A stretch of DNA of 38,186 nt, from assembly GCA_017624235.1 (NCBI GenBank), contig JAGANL010000040.1, positions 1-38,186 of the forward strand, read 5' to 3'. The notes beneath the pieces were generated by a model. The model searched no databases, had not been told where the DNA came from, and was given only the letters and a program-made list of their open reading frames with translations. Origin of the DNA: Lachnospiraceae bacterium. Its GTDB lineage: Bacteria > Bacillota > Clostridia > Lachnospirales > Lachnospiraceae. Positions 21,149 to 29,833 of the stretch are shown here, one piece after another (within the stretch, counting starts at the first letter, position 1; every line of letters starts with the position of its first letter). The translations under genes and the position numbers were made by a program.

Positions 21149-22552
21149 TTACGAGCTCACCTCCTCATATAGCTTCCGATATTTCTGCATCGATAACACA
21201 TCCGTATAATATTCCTCCACCCTTGCCCTTCCGGCAAGACCCATACGTTCTCTCTCTGCGCTCTTCTGACACAGCTCCAGCATTGCCTGCGCAAGGCGTT
21301 CCTTATTCATAGGCGGTACGCATAGTCCCGCCGGACCAAACTCATCCTTACCATAGATCAGTTCCCTGCAGCATCCGACATCCGTTGCCACACAGGCTCT
21401 TCCCGCTGCGAAGGACTCCAGCACAGACAGAGGCTGTCCCTCCGAAATACTGGTGAGAATCGTAAAATCAATCTTTTCCATATATGGTATAATATCCACC
21501 ACACCCGTAAACACAATATCCGAAATACCAAGTTGTTTTACAAGCAGCCTGCATTCTTCAAAATACTCCGGATCATCCACATCTCCCATAATGTGAAGTC
21601 GGGTGTTCGGCATCTCTGCCTTGACCTCCGCAAAGGCATAGATCATGGTCTTGATATCCTTGATTTTCGCAATACGTACCACAGCTCCGATATCCACCCA
21701 TCCATCCTCCTGCTTTGGGGGTATCCCGGAAAATCGTTCCAGACAGACACCGTTTTCTATGACCCGCTGTTTCTCCGGAGGGCAGCCGATTTCCTGCTGC
21801 ATTTCCCGCGCTCTTTCAAACAGACAGGTCACACGGTCCGCATACTGATAAGCACAGGTCGAAAATACATAGAACAGATCAATCCACTGCTGCCTGAAAA
21901 ACGGAAGCACCCAATCCGCTCGCAGCAGCTCCTCTTCCCGTTCTCTGGTATAAATACCATGTTCCGTCAAAAGGAACGGCCGCTTATTCTTCCATTTCCC
22001 CAGACTGCCCAAAAGACCGCTGTAGCCTGTCGCCGTCGCATGATACAAGTCTGCCTCCGGCACAGGCTGGGTGAGCAGATAAAGCTCCGGCAGCATCATG
22101 GACCGGACCGTATGAAAAAATTCAGAAAAGGAGATATAGGGAAACTTTTCTTTACACAGCCTGATAAACACTCTCAAAAATTCCCGGCTCATCAGCATCG
22201 CCGCAGGATTGACCTGATTTTCCTGAAACAGTTCAAACAGTACCTCCCAGTCCGGGCTCTTTCCCTCAAACAGATCCATAAAGGTATCCTTCTGCTGCCT
22301 TGTCAATTTTAACCGGTTCCGCTCCCTGCGGCTGCTTTTGAGCTTCAAGGCATCGTCCAAAAACACTTCCCGCACTTCCACAACATTTTCCGGCAGTTCA
22401 TACTTATACCTTCCACGGTCTTCCGCTTTTGCACCGATGCACCAGAGCACAAACTTCTGCTCCGGCATCGCCTTGATATACCGATGCATCCAACTGGATA
22501 CACCTCCAAATACATAGGGATAGCTTCCCTCCAAAATCATGCAGATTCTCAC
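21149..22552 (-). CDS. pelF: PelF-like GT4 glycosyltransferase
   Basis: PelF is the cytoplasmic UDP-sugar glycosyltransferase thought to polymerise the Pel backbone. The 467-residue product begins ICMILEGSYPYVFGGVSSW, the DUF3492 signature of PelF, and has the GT-B retaining donor site E371-x7-E379 (SEGQPLSVLESFAAG), R293 with K296, and TEHGIY (196-201). The start is GTG (22550-22552) with GGGGGAA upstream, two bases after the deacetylase stop. It is coupled to pelG. Confidence 0.95.
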   Translation of the reverse strand: MRICMILEGSYPYVFGGVSSWMHRYIKAMPEQKFVLWCIGAKAEDRGRYKYELPENVVEVREVFLDDALKLKSSRRERNRLKLTRQQKDTFMDLFEGKSPDWEVLFELFQENQVNPAAMLMSREFLRVFIRLCKEKFPYISFSEFFHTVRSMMLPELYLLTQPVPEADLYHATATGYSGLLGSLGKWKNKRPFLLTEHGIYTREREEELLRADWVLPFFRQQWIDLFYVFSTCAYQYADRVTCLFERAREMQQEIGCPPEKQRVIENGVCLERFSGIPPKQEDGWVDIGAVVRIAKIKDIKTMIYAFAEVKAEMPNTRLHIMGDVDDPEYFEECRLLVKQLGISDIVFTGVVDIIPYMEKIDFTILTSISEGQPLSVLESFAAGRACVATDVGCCRELIYGKDEFGPAGLCVPPMNKERLAQAMLELCQKSAERERMGLAGRARVEEYYTDVLSMQKYRKLYEEVSS

Positions 22553-22554
22553 TC

Positions 22555-24384
22555 TTATTCCCCCAGATAAATCACAAACTCCTCCTCTTTTGTGTGTACT
22601 GTATACAAGTCTCCCGTTACATGCTCATAGCTGCATCCCCTGGCCCCTGTCACTTTCCCTTCATTGACCCGCATCAGAAATGCCGCATCACCGGAAAATC
22701 CACCCAGCCGGACTCTCATTCCCTCATCCGTTCTCTCCCGTATGATCGAAATCCTGTCATACTGCTGTACCGCCGTACCCATCTCACTGCCCGTCAGATT
22801 CCGAAGCTGCGGTGCCGAATCCGAAATCCAGCGCACATACTCTTCCAGCCCTGCGCTCATTTTTTCCCAGCCCTCTTCCGCGCCCCGGTCCTGATCCAGA
22901 ACATCATCCGGGTGTAAAAAATGCGTCTGCACAAAATGAAAATTCAGCTCGGACAGTGCTGTCAGCTTTTGATAAGCATCTATCCTGCAGCCGGATGTAA
23001 TACGCGGAGTATTGATGATACCATTTTCATCCATGCCAAATTCCTGTTCATATGTCTTCGCTTCAATGTCTTCCAGATAGGTACTGGCAATCACCCGAAT
23101 CTGCGGACAAGCCTCATGCAGCGCCTGCCTTCCGGCCCCTGAAATAATATTGGACGGAGGCACATAGACACAAAAGGAATTGCCGGGAAAAAGCTCTTTT
23201 GAAAAACGTTCCAATTCCTTTAGGGAAGCCTTTATATCTTCTGTCGACGGCCAGAGCTTATACTCTCCATACTGCATGGCATCATCTGTCCCCTGCAGGC
23301 ACAGCGGCATATGATTATAGCCGTGGAATCCCAGTTCCCCTCCATTGTTCAAAATCAGATTTCCAAAGTTTGAAAACTGCGCCGATGCTACATTCTCCGG
23401 GAATGGTGCCCGGACCTGATCCGAATATTCCTCAATGATCAGCGCTGTATGCTTAATCCCATACTTTTCTTCCAGATCCAGTATTTTGGGCAGCCAGATG
23501 CTGGAATAGAAGGTTGCCGTATCCACGCCATAATCCCTGCGCACATAGGTTCCGTCTCCTTCCGGCACCGGAGACGGAAAGTCATCCAGATAAAAGGCCG
23601 ATCCGTCAATGACCGGATAAATGCAGACCTCATCCAGAAGACTGTAGGCCAGACACAAAAATCCGCGCTGATATTTATCGGTAATTACCACATTGATTAC
23701 AGCAACCCTTCCTTTGCCGTAATCCCGCGTCCAGAGCAGCGGAAGCGTCCCATCCTCCGATGCAACCCAGACATGGCTCTCCGGATCGAGCTGCACCTGC
23801 AGGGAAGTGCCAAGTCCCTCTTCCTCTCTGGGCACACATTCAAATACCTCATCATCTGTTGCTCCAATCATACAATGATCCCGAATCTGAAAGCCCCATA
23901 TCTCCGGGTAATCATCGCCCACGTTCTCGATGCCGACTTTCTTCATGACTGCCCCGAAGCCGCCGTCATACCCCGGTGCCACTGCTGTCATCAGCTTTCC
24001 GCCGTCTCTGACCCACTGGAACAGCACAACCAGCTCATCCCCTAAATCTCCCCATTGCTGAAAGGTAAGCACTACCGTTTCATAGCCATCGAGAAGCTCC
24101 CTGGAAATCCCTTCCGCAATATCACGGGAATCATATCGGACTTTCATTCCGTCCAGCACCGCTCCTGTCATCTTTTCAAAAACAGTACTGATCTCATTTT
24201 CTTTTGTCAGAATCAGGCAGGTACTCTCCATCTCAATATCCTCAGAAAAGTCTGCTGCCGCCTGCCATACCGGTTCATTTACATTCTGCCCGGTAATGCC
24301 ATACCGCTCCAACAGCACCATTGCACCGCAGAGCAAAAGAGCAAATACCGGTATCAGCAGCTTTCTGTTCTTTCGATTTCTCAC
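22555..24384 (-). CDS. DUF2194 protein, PelA-type polysaccharide deacetylase
   Basis: A 609-residue extracellular protein with one N-terminal membrane anchor (about 8-25). Residues 50-250 look like a flavodoxin/GATase-like domain (LLDGYETVVLTFQQWG, YGKGRVAVINVV). From 255 a carbohydrate esterase 4-like domain follows: the D267-D268 pair in FYLDDFPSP and the metal histidines H354-GYN-H358, with H488 or H491 as a candidate late catalytic residue. PelA of Pseudomonas deacetylates Pel, making it cationic, and Gram-positive Pel clusters carry a shorter deacetylase version; this gene fills that slot between pelE and pelF. The start is GTG (24382-24384), overlapping the pelE stop in GTGA. No hydrolase domain of the PelA type is visible. 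Confidence 0.85.
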   Translation of the reverse strand: MRNRKNRKLLIPVFALLLCGAMVLLERYGITGQNVNEPVWQAAADFSEDIEMESTCLILTKENEISTVFEKMTGAVLDGMKVRYDSRDIAEGISRELLDGYETVVLTFQQWGDLGDELVVLFQWVRDGGKLMTAVAPGYDGGFGAVMKKVGIENVGDDYPEIWGFQIRDHCMIGATDDEVFECVPREEEGLGTSLQVQLDPESHVWVASEDGTLPLLWTRDYGKGRVAVINVVITDKYQRGFLCLAYSLLDEVCIYPVIDGSAFYLDDFPSPVPEGDGTYVRRDYGVDTATFYSSIWLPKILDLEEKYGIKHTALIIEEYSDQVRAPFPENVASAQFSNFGNLILNNGGELGFHGYNHMPLCLQGTDDAMQYGEYKLWPSTEDIKASLKELERFSKELFPGNSFCVYVPPSNIISGAGRQALHEACPQIRVIASTYLEDIEAKTYEQEFGMDENGIINTPRITSGCRIDAYQKLTALSELNFHFVQTHFLHPDDVLDQDRGAEEGWEKMSAGLEEYVRWISDSAPQLRNLTGSEMGTAVQQYDRISIIRERTDEGMRVRLGGFSGDAAFLMRVNEGKVTGARGCSYEHVTGDLYTVHTKEEEFVIYLGE

Positions 24385-25280
24385 GATACAAACTCCTTCC
24401 GGCTCCAGAACCGGTACCAGTTCTGGCCCTTGACCGTCAGATAGATACCCCGCCTCTTGATCAGGTCCAGTATCTCCTGAATCCTTACACCGTCACCAAT
24501 CTGCCAATAATATCCCACCATGGCCTGATAAACCTGTTCTTCTTCCGGCCACTTCTTCTGCAGCCAGTCAAATTTCTCCTCCAGTCCGTCATACCTTTGC
24601 ATCGCCACCCGGTTTTCCATCCATTGCACCCAGTTTCTCCTGCTGTCCGGTTCCTTTTGACACAGCTTCGTCAGAACAGCATCCAACCTTTCCCGGTAGA
24701 TATTCAAAACACTTCCGGACACCAGCCCGCTGTCTATATATTCCTGCAATACCCGGCGGCTCTTTTGGAGCACTCTCAGATTCTCCGGTTCCCGTTCCAT
24801 TTTTTCAAACAGCTGATGGATCTCCAATTCATACCGGCTCTGTATCTCCATCATCGCCGTTGTTGCATAATGTACCAGCTCTATGTCCTCTGCTGCTCCT
24901 GCCGCCTTTAGCAGATCAATAAATTCTCCCGGATCCTGATACAGAATATCCTTCATCAGCTGTCTGCTGACCTTTGCATCATTTACAGCAATCGCCTCCT
25001 CCAGAGGTACCGTCATATTCCCATGCTTATTTTCATCAAAAGATATTCTCTCATATTTTACATCCTGTATCTTCAGCAGATCGACACCGATATCCTTCCT
25101 TGCGTGTGCATGCCTCCGCTTTTCACTCTCCTCCATTCCAAGCAAAACAAGCCCCCATAACGGCACCATGATGACCGTCGGCAAAAACAGGCTTCCTGTC
25201 TTGATTTTTCCGCAGTACATACCAATTCCCACAACAGCACATATGCTGATATGTGCCACGATGATCCATACCACTGTCAT
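24381..25280 (-). CDS. pelE: PelE-like membrane protein with helical repeats
   Basis: A 299-residue protein with two N-terminal membrane helices (about 3-20 and 29-47) and a soluble, charged, all-helical domain of TPR-like repeats. Sequence similarity to Pseudomonas PelE is weak to my eye; the assignment rests on topology, size and position directly between pelD and the deacetylase. PelE bridges the PelD receptor and the PelF/PelG synthase. The ATG at 25278-25280 follows the pelD stop by three bases, with AAGGGA in the end of pelD. Confidence 0.7.
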   Translation of the reverse strand: MTVVWIIVAHISICAVVGIGMYCGKIKTGSLFLPTVIMVPLWGLVLLGMEESEKRRHAHARKDIGVDLLKIQDVKYERISFDENKHGNMTVPLEEAIAVNDAKVSRQLMKDILYQDPGEFIDLLKAAGAAEDIELVHYATTAMMEIQSRYELEIHQLFEKMEREPENLRVLQKSRRVLQEYIDSGLVSGSVLNIYRERLDAVLTKLCQKEPDSRRNWVQWMENRVAMQRYDGLEEKFDWLQKKWPEEEQVYQAMVGYYWQIGDGVRIQEILDLIKRRGIYLTVKGQNWYRFWSRKEFVS

Positions 25281-25283
25281 ATC

Positions 25284-27389
25284 CTATTCCCTTACCAGTT
25301 CAAATTTCAGCCGCTTGCTGTTTAACCTTTCCTTCACTATATTCCAGTCCTCCTGCCTTGTCTGAGACAGCAGCAGATACAGCTCTCCATCCTCTCCCTG
25401 TCCCAGCACATCATTGCTTCGCACCAGTCCGGCTACCATATTTCCCAACTCCTTCAGGCTCCTGCCATTGGAATGAATCCGCACCAGAATATATTCCAAA
25501 TACTGCTTTTGACGCATCTGACGCTTCACGGCAAGCACCTCCCGGAAGCTGCCGGCATTCAGGATTCTGGTATCCTCCAATACCGGGGTGTTCCTCTCAT
25601 GATAATCCATGGCACGTAGCAGTGAATCCCGGATCAGATCCGTGATAATCCGAAACTTATTGGAAAATTCCATATTCATCTGTCCCGATTCGGCACGAAG
25701 CAGCAGAATCATTCCTACCAATTCTTCATTTCTCAGGATGGGGGTCGCATAAACCGGATAATCTGCAAGTGCCTTCTTATTTTCAAATACCTCATTTGCC
25801 TTCAGCGCCCGCAGCATATCAGGATAATCTGTCATCCTCATAGACCTTTCCAGAAGCCCCCTGCAGTTCTTTGAGCAGATATTCAATCTGGCAAACGTGC
25901 TTTTACAGTCTATGCCGTAAATAGCGACATATGTATTGCCAAGTGTCTCCTCCAGAATACTGACCGCTTCATAAAACACCTGCTCCGGAAGCAGTGCATC
26001 CAGCTTTTTTACGATAGAATACAGTTTCCCGTAGCTGTCACGATAGCCGATGATCTGATGATTAAATTCTGTCTTACCCGCAAGCACTTCCCGGTAAAGC
26101 CTGCTTAAAAATACATATTTATCCTCCAGAATGCCATATTCTTCTCTGGCATATAAGGTTTCATCATCGTGCTTGTCACGTGTATAGCCCGAGATAGACC
26201 CAAGCAGGAAATAGCACGCAAACGGAAGCCAGTTCTGCACATTGTAAAACAGGATCTGCCACGGTGTCTGTGTAATATGGGAAATCACATAACCGATACT
26301 GGAAAGAAGAGCTGCCAGCGCCCCCGCATTCAGTCCATTCATCATTCCCATCATAACGACATAGATGAGTCTGAAATCAATAAAGTTTACCATGACATTA
26401 TCCCGTGTCCACTGATTGAGCAGCTCCGTCACCAGAAACAGGATAATCAGTTCAGCACCTACCCGGAGCTTTTCACTCCATTCCTTTCTTTTTTCTCTCC
26501 TGGTATACAGAAAATGCTGCCTTTTCTTCCTTTCCAACGTCTCTGCAATTACCCCGGATACATGATCCTCCAGCCTCTTTACCGGGTGCCAGCCATATTC
26601 CTTTCTGGGTGCTTCACTCTTACGGCATCTGGGTATACAGTCATAACCATTGCCATATTCTATCTGCAATTTGGGAAGCTGCTTCTGAAACAATTCTCCA
26701 AGCTCCTGAAAGGTATGCGGATTTCCTCCACCGATATGCAGAATGATAAAATCATCCGTCATAGGGTCATCCAGGATACGCACCATCAGCTCTCCCAAAT
26801 CAGCATCGCACAAAAAATCCGTTAAAAAGTCCGCTCCTCCCGGAAAAATAACCTTGCCCTTCTCCAGAGCATCCTTCAGAAACGGCATGCTCTCCTCCTC
26901 CTGACCCGTACGGTACAAATAAGGAACCTTCAAAATTTCCACCGCAATACCGTCCGATTCGGCAGCATGCCGGCAGAGGGACTCACAGGCGTCCTTCAGA
27001 ATCAAATAGCCCCTTTCCTCAATCTGTTCCCTTTCCTTTAAGGGCAGATTGTTGCACATGATATAATAAAAATGCTTCACGCCGTTTTTTCTGCAGTAAT
27101 ACAGCGTGTTCTCCAATCGTTCTAATTCTCCGAACGGCTGCTTGACGCCATCCAGAGTATAAGAAAAATACACTACTGTTTCAAAACAGAAGGCCGCAAA
27201 TACACTGGCAGTCTCATGATCCTCATCCTTTTTCCAATAGGTCAACACATTCTTTCCGCTGAATTTCCGTTTCTCCTTTTCACAGAATACAACACAACGG
27301 TAATCCTTTCCGAATGCCTGAAAGAAGGCATCAGAAACCATCGAAACATTGCCCGTAAACAATACATCCTTTTCTACGCTTCTACTCAT
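25284..27389 (-). CDS. pelD: PelD-like c-di-GMP receptor fused to an SDR-type domain
   Basis: A 701-residue fusion. Residues 1-290 resemble an extended short-chain dehydrogenase/epimerase: VLFTGNVSMVSD is a poor nucleotide loop, Y128-x3-K132 keeps the YxxxK pattern, and ADLGELMVRIL is typical of the C-terminal part. Residues 310-402 hold about four membrane helices. A GAF domain (about 420-590) precedes a degenerate GGDEF domain, in which the active site reads EDGEL (666-670) while the inhibitory-site RSND (657-660) is preserved. In PelD this RxxD binds c-di-GMP and switches on synthesis. I start at ATG 27387-27389, with AAGGAGG five bases upstream; the longer in-frame start at 27443 lies in a terminator loop. 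First gene of the nine-gene operon. Confidence 0.88.
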   Translation of the reverse strand: MSRSVEKDVLFTGNVSMVSDAFFQAFGKDYRCVVFCEKEKRKFSGKNVLTYWKKDEDHETASVFAAFCFETVVYFSYTLDGVKQPFGELERLENTLYYCRKNGVKHFYYIMCNNLPLKEREQIEERGYLILKDACESLCRHAAESDGIAVEILKVPYLYRTGQEEESMPFLKDALEKGKVIFPGGADFLTDFLCDADLGELMVRILDDPMTDDFIILHIGGGNPHTFQELGELFQKQLPKLQIEYGNGYDCIPRCRKSEAPRKEYGWHPVKRLEDHVSGVIAETLERKKRQHFLYTRREKRKEWSEKLRVGAELIILFLVTELLNQWTRDNVMVNFIDFRLIYVVMMGMMNGLNAGALAALLSSIGYVISHITQTPWQILFYNVQNWLPFACYFLLGSISGYTRDKHDDETLYAREEYGILEDKYVFLSRLYREVLAGKTEFNHQIIGYRDSYGKLYSIVKKLDALLPEQVFYEAVSILEETLGNTYVAIYGIDCKSTFARLNICSKNCRGLLERSMRMTDYPDMLRALKANEVFENKKALADYPVYATPILRNEELVGMILLLRAESGQMNMEFSNKFRIITDLIRDSLLRAMDYHERNTPVLEDTRILNAGSFREVLAVKRQMRQKQYLEYILVRIHSNGRSLKELGNMVAGLVRSNDVLGQGEDGELYLLLSQTRQEDWNIVKERLNSKRLKFELVRE

Positions 27390-27418
27390 CTTCCCCTCCT
27401 TAGGTTTTCTATCGTACG

Positions 27419-27455
27419 AAAAAGACAGACTCTGCATAACCATACAAAGTCTGTC
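27419..27455 (-). terminator. Intrinsic terminator in the pelD leader (candidate attenuator)
   Basis: Minus strand stem of 11 pairs (27445-27455 with 27424-27434, one G-U pair), a 10-base loop and five T. It lies downstream of the candidate pelD promoter and 30 bases before pelD, so it would cut off the operon unless anti-terminated. Confidence 0.75.
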
Positions 27456-27458
27456 CCT

Positions 27459-27500
27459 CTATTCATCGCTTTTTGCCCGTTTTAAATCGCTCATTTTCAT
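27459..27500 (-). CDS. Possible 13-residue leader peptide upstream of pelD
   Basis: Reads MKMSDLKRAKSDE and stops at TAG three bases before the first arm of the pelD leader terminator. AAAGGA lies eight bases before its ATG. Too short for statistical support; the placement is what makes it interesting. A ribosome ending on this ORF would sterically block the terminator stem. Confidence 0.4.
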   Translation of the reverse strand: MKMSDLKRAKSDE

Positions 27501-27530
27501 TATATATTTCCTTTACTTTTCATAGTATTT

Positions 27531-27559
27531 ATAATATCATCACCTCTTTTCAGATACAA
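27531..27559 (-). promoter_or_regulatory. Candidate sigma-A promoter of the Pel operon
   Basis: Minus strand TTGTAT (27554-27559), 17-base spacer, TATTAT (27531-27536). It sits in the AT-rich gap between the CapA gene and pelD, with a predicted start near 27524 and a leader of about 135 bases. Confidence 0.6.
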
Positions 27560-27594
27560 TGTTTTCTTGTCGACTAATTATTGCACAATTCCGC

Positions 27595-28929
27595 TTATTT
27601 CGGGCGAATACTGCCATCCTTTTCAATAATCGCGGTATTCGACAGCGTATTCATGTACGCAATCACCCGTTCTGCCTCCCCGCCCATCAAAAGGCTGGTA
27701 TAGCAGTTCTCCTGTCTGGCCGGCAGAAATTGCAGGCTCTCCAGACCATCCGGTGTAATCACAGCCTTTACCATACAGGTATCCAGCGCTCTGGAATTGA
27801 ACCAGAAATTTCCCAGACTATAGATTACCGGTACACCGTCCACATAGCCAACCTCCTGCAGACAATGTGGATGATCTCCAATGATCAGATCGGCTCCTGC
27901 CTCTGCCAGGCCCTTTACCTGTTCCCTCTGCGCCCAATCCAGCTCTGTCGTATTTTCCGTTCCCCAGTGGATATACACCACCACAAAGTCACTCTCTGTC
28001 TTTGCCTGCTCCACAGTCTCATACAGCTTCTGAGGATTCCAGCAGCGGAATACTCCGGGCGCATCCTCGGTCGCCCCTCTGGTATTCGGATGATCCTGTC
28101 TCTCAATCTGTGTTGCACTCACGACCGCGATTTTCAGTCCCTTCGTCATAAGCATCAGCGGCCTGGAAGCCTCCTCCAGATTCCTGCCGGCACCCACATA
28201 GGGAATTCCCGCCTCCGTCAGCGTATCCAATGTGTCCGTCAGGGAAATCTCCCCATAATCAAAGGCATGGTTGTTCGCCAGAGAAACCACATCTACCGAC
28301 AGATCCTTCAAATAGGACACATGGGACGGCTTTGCACGGAAGGTATACTGTTTTCCCTCCGTAGGCATTCCTCTATCCGTATAAGTAAATTCATTGTTCA
28401 GCATAAAAACATTTGCCGCATCCATCTCTGCCAGCAGCTCTGCGGAAAAGCATTCCGCAATATCTCCCCCGCGCTGCTTTAGGCGCACCATCGGACTGTA
28501 GCTGTCATCAAACAGGATATCTCCGGCAAATGTGACGGTCACACGCTCCGGGTTCTCTGCCAGCACCTCCACCGCATGGATTTCCTGCATCGCCGCAGCG
28601 TCCTTCAGAATGGCCCCATAGCGGCCCTCCTCTTCCTTTGCAGCTTCACGGGCAGCCATCTCCGCTTCATAATACTGCCCCGTATCTCCTTCAATGCGGG
28701 TCAATATACCACCCGCGGGTTCAGAGGCATGTTCCTCCATACTCTCCCGCTCTGTCTCTGCATAGGCAGGTATGGTAGTCCCGTTTAGCAGCACTATGCC
28801 ACCCAGAGTCAACAGCCCCAGTACCGTTACGCAGACAAACACCGTCAGAAAAATGACACCTGCACGCTGTCTTCTATGTCTTCTTCTCTTTTCTGTTACA
28901 TTCGGATTTTTTCTGCTCGCTCCTGCCAA
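27595..28929 (-). CDS. CapA-family (DUF metallophosphatase-fold) surface protein
   Basis: A 444-residue protein with a basic N-terminus, one membrane helix (about 24-48) and an extracellular CapA/PgsA domain of the calcineurin-like metallophosphoesterase superfamily. Visible motifs: FAGDILFDD, NNEFTYTDRG, SLANNHAFDYG, YIHWGTE and IIGDHPHCLQ, the latter with the metal-binding His pair. Such proteins act in poly-gamma-glutamate or other surface-polymer export, but none of the poly-glutamate ligase genes is present, so that role is not supported here. I choose TTG 28927-28929 with AGGAGAGG upstream; the frame extends to a TTG at 29013 inside the rplA terminator tail, which is unlikely. Probably transcribed separately from the Pel operon. 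Confidence 0.8.
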   Translation of the reverse strand: MAGASRKNPNVTEKRRRHRRQRAGVIFLTVFVCVTVLGLLTLGGIVLLNGTTIPAYAETERESMEEHASEPAGGILTRIEGDTGQYYEAEMAAREAAKEEEGRYGAILKDAAAMQEIHAVEVLAENPERVTVTFAGDILFDDSYSPMVRLKQRGGDIAECFSAELLAEMDAANVFMLNNEFTYTDRGMPTEGKQYTFRAKPSHVSYLKDLSVDVVSLANNHAFDYGEISLTDTLDTLTEAGIPYVGAGRNLEEASRPLMLMTKGLKIAVVSATQIERQDHPNTRGATEDAPGVFRCWNPQKLYETVEQAKTESDFVVVYIHWGTENTTELDWAQREQVKGLAEAGADLIIGDHPHCLQEVGYVDGVPVIYSLGNFWFNSRALDTCMVKAVITPDGLESLQFLPARQENCYTSLLMGGEAERVIAYMNTLSNTAIIEKDGSIRPK

Positions 28930-28963
28930 GTTACCTCTCCTGTTCCATCCATCATTCTTCCAA

Positions 28964-29005
28964 ATACCATACTTTACAATAATATACTTTATGATACCAT
29001 ACTTT
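28964..29005. repeat. Pair of 12-bp direct repeats upstream of the CapA gene
   Basis: ATACCATACTTT occurs at 28964-28975 and 28994-29005, exactly 30 bases apart (about three helical turns). A partial copy ATATACTTT lies between them. This looks like a protein-binding site or a degraded repeat between the rplA terminator and the CapA start. On the minus strand one copy contains TGGTATCAT, an extended -10-like sequence with a poor -35. Confidence 0.6.
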
Positions 29006-29011
29006 CCGTAC

Positions 29012-29041
29012 AAAAAAAAGACTGCCGCCGAAGCGACAGTC
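29012..29041 (-). terminator. Intrinsic terminator of rplKA
   Basis: Minus strand 9-pair GC-rich stem (29033-29041 with 29020-29028) capped by a TTCG tetraloop and followed by eight T. It starts 18 bases past the rplA stop, separating the ribosomal operon from the inserted exopolysaccharide region. Confidence 0.93.
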
Positions 29042-29059
29042 TCTATTTTATACGTGGAT

Positions 29060-29752
29060 TTATGCGAATTTTGCTACGCTAACCTTCACACCAGGTCCCA
29101 TGGTAGAGGTTAAAGTAACGCTCTTTAAATACTGACCCTTTAAGGTAGACGGTTTAGCCTTTACGATAGCATCCATCAGTGCATTAAAGTTCTCCTGCAG
29201 CTGTTCCTCGGTAAAGGAAGCCTTTCCAACCGGAACGTGAATGATATTGCTCTTATCAAGTCTGTACTCAATCTTACCAGCCTTGATATCATTAACAGCC
29301 TTTGTAACGTCCATTGTAACGGTACCGGCCTTCGGGTTCGGCATTAAACCTTTCGGTCCAAGTACCTTACCAAGACGTCCTACAACGCCCATCATATCCG
29401 GTGTTGCTACTACAACATCGAAATCAAGCCATCCGTCATTCTGGATCTTCGGGATGAGTTCTTCGCCGCCTACGAAATCAGCTCCTGCTGCCTCTGCCTC
29501 GTTTACCTTATCTCCCTTGGCAAAAACAAGCACCTTAACAGTCTTACCTGTTCCGTTCGGCAGTACAACTGCTCCACGGATCTGCTGGTCAGCGTGACGT
29601 CCGTCACAGCCTGTTCTGATGTGAACTTCGATTGTCTCGTCAAATTTAGCAGTTGCAGTCTTCTTAGCCAGTGCAATTGCATCGTTTGCTTCATAGAATA
29701 CTGCACGATCTACTAATTTGGCAGCTTCATTATATTTTTTACCATGTTTCAT
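29060..29752 (-). CDS. rplA: Large ribosomal subunit protein L1
   Basis: L1 binds 23S rRNA at the mobile stalk by the E site. From ATG 29750-29752 (AGGAGG seven bases upstream) the protein has 230 residues, the family norm, and starts [32 protein letters not shown], the L1 signature, is intact. An in-frame upstream ATG at 29785 adds 11 unconserved residues. Last gene of rpmG-secE-nusG-rplK-rplA; it is followed by a strong terminator and then foreign context instead of rplJ. Confidence 0.98.
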   Translation of the reverse strand: MKHGKKYNEAAKLVDRAVFYEANDAIALAKKTATAKFDETIEVHIRTGCDGRHADQQIRGAVVLPNGTGKTVKVLVFAKGDKVNEAEAAGADFVGGEELIPKIQNDGWLDFDVVVATPDMMGVVGRLGKVLGPKGLMPNPKAGTVTMDVTKAVNDIKAGKIEYRLDKSNIIHVPVGKASFTEEQLQENFNALMDAIVKAKPSTLKGQYLKSVTLTSTMGPGVKVSVAKFA

Positions 29753-29833
29753 TGTTAATCCTCCTATGGTGCATACGGCAGCCATCCGTTACCCGGACTA
29801 CGGCTGTCTCCCACTCTCTGATTTACTTGTTAA

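Noticed and set aside
25284-25560. Active diguanylate cyclase at the end of PelD
   Set aside because: The GGDEF position reads EDGEL and the metal and substrate residues are missing, so only the RxxD binding site is supported.
27419-27530. c-di-GMP riboswitch (GEMM-I or GEMM-II) in the pelD leader
   Set aside because: An attractive idea for a Pel operon, but none of the conserved blocks of either class could be found; only the terminator and short ORF are present.
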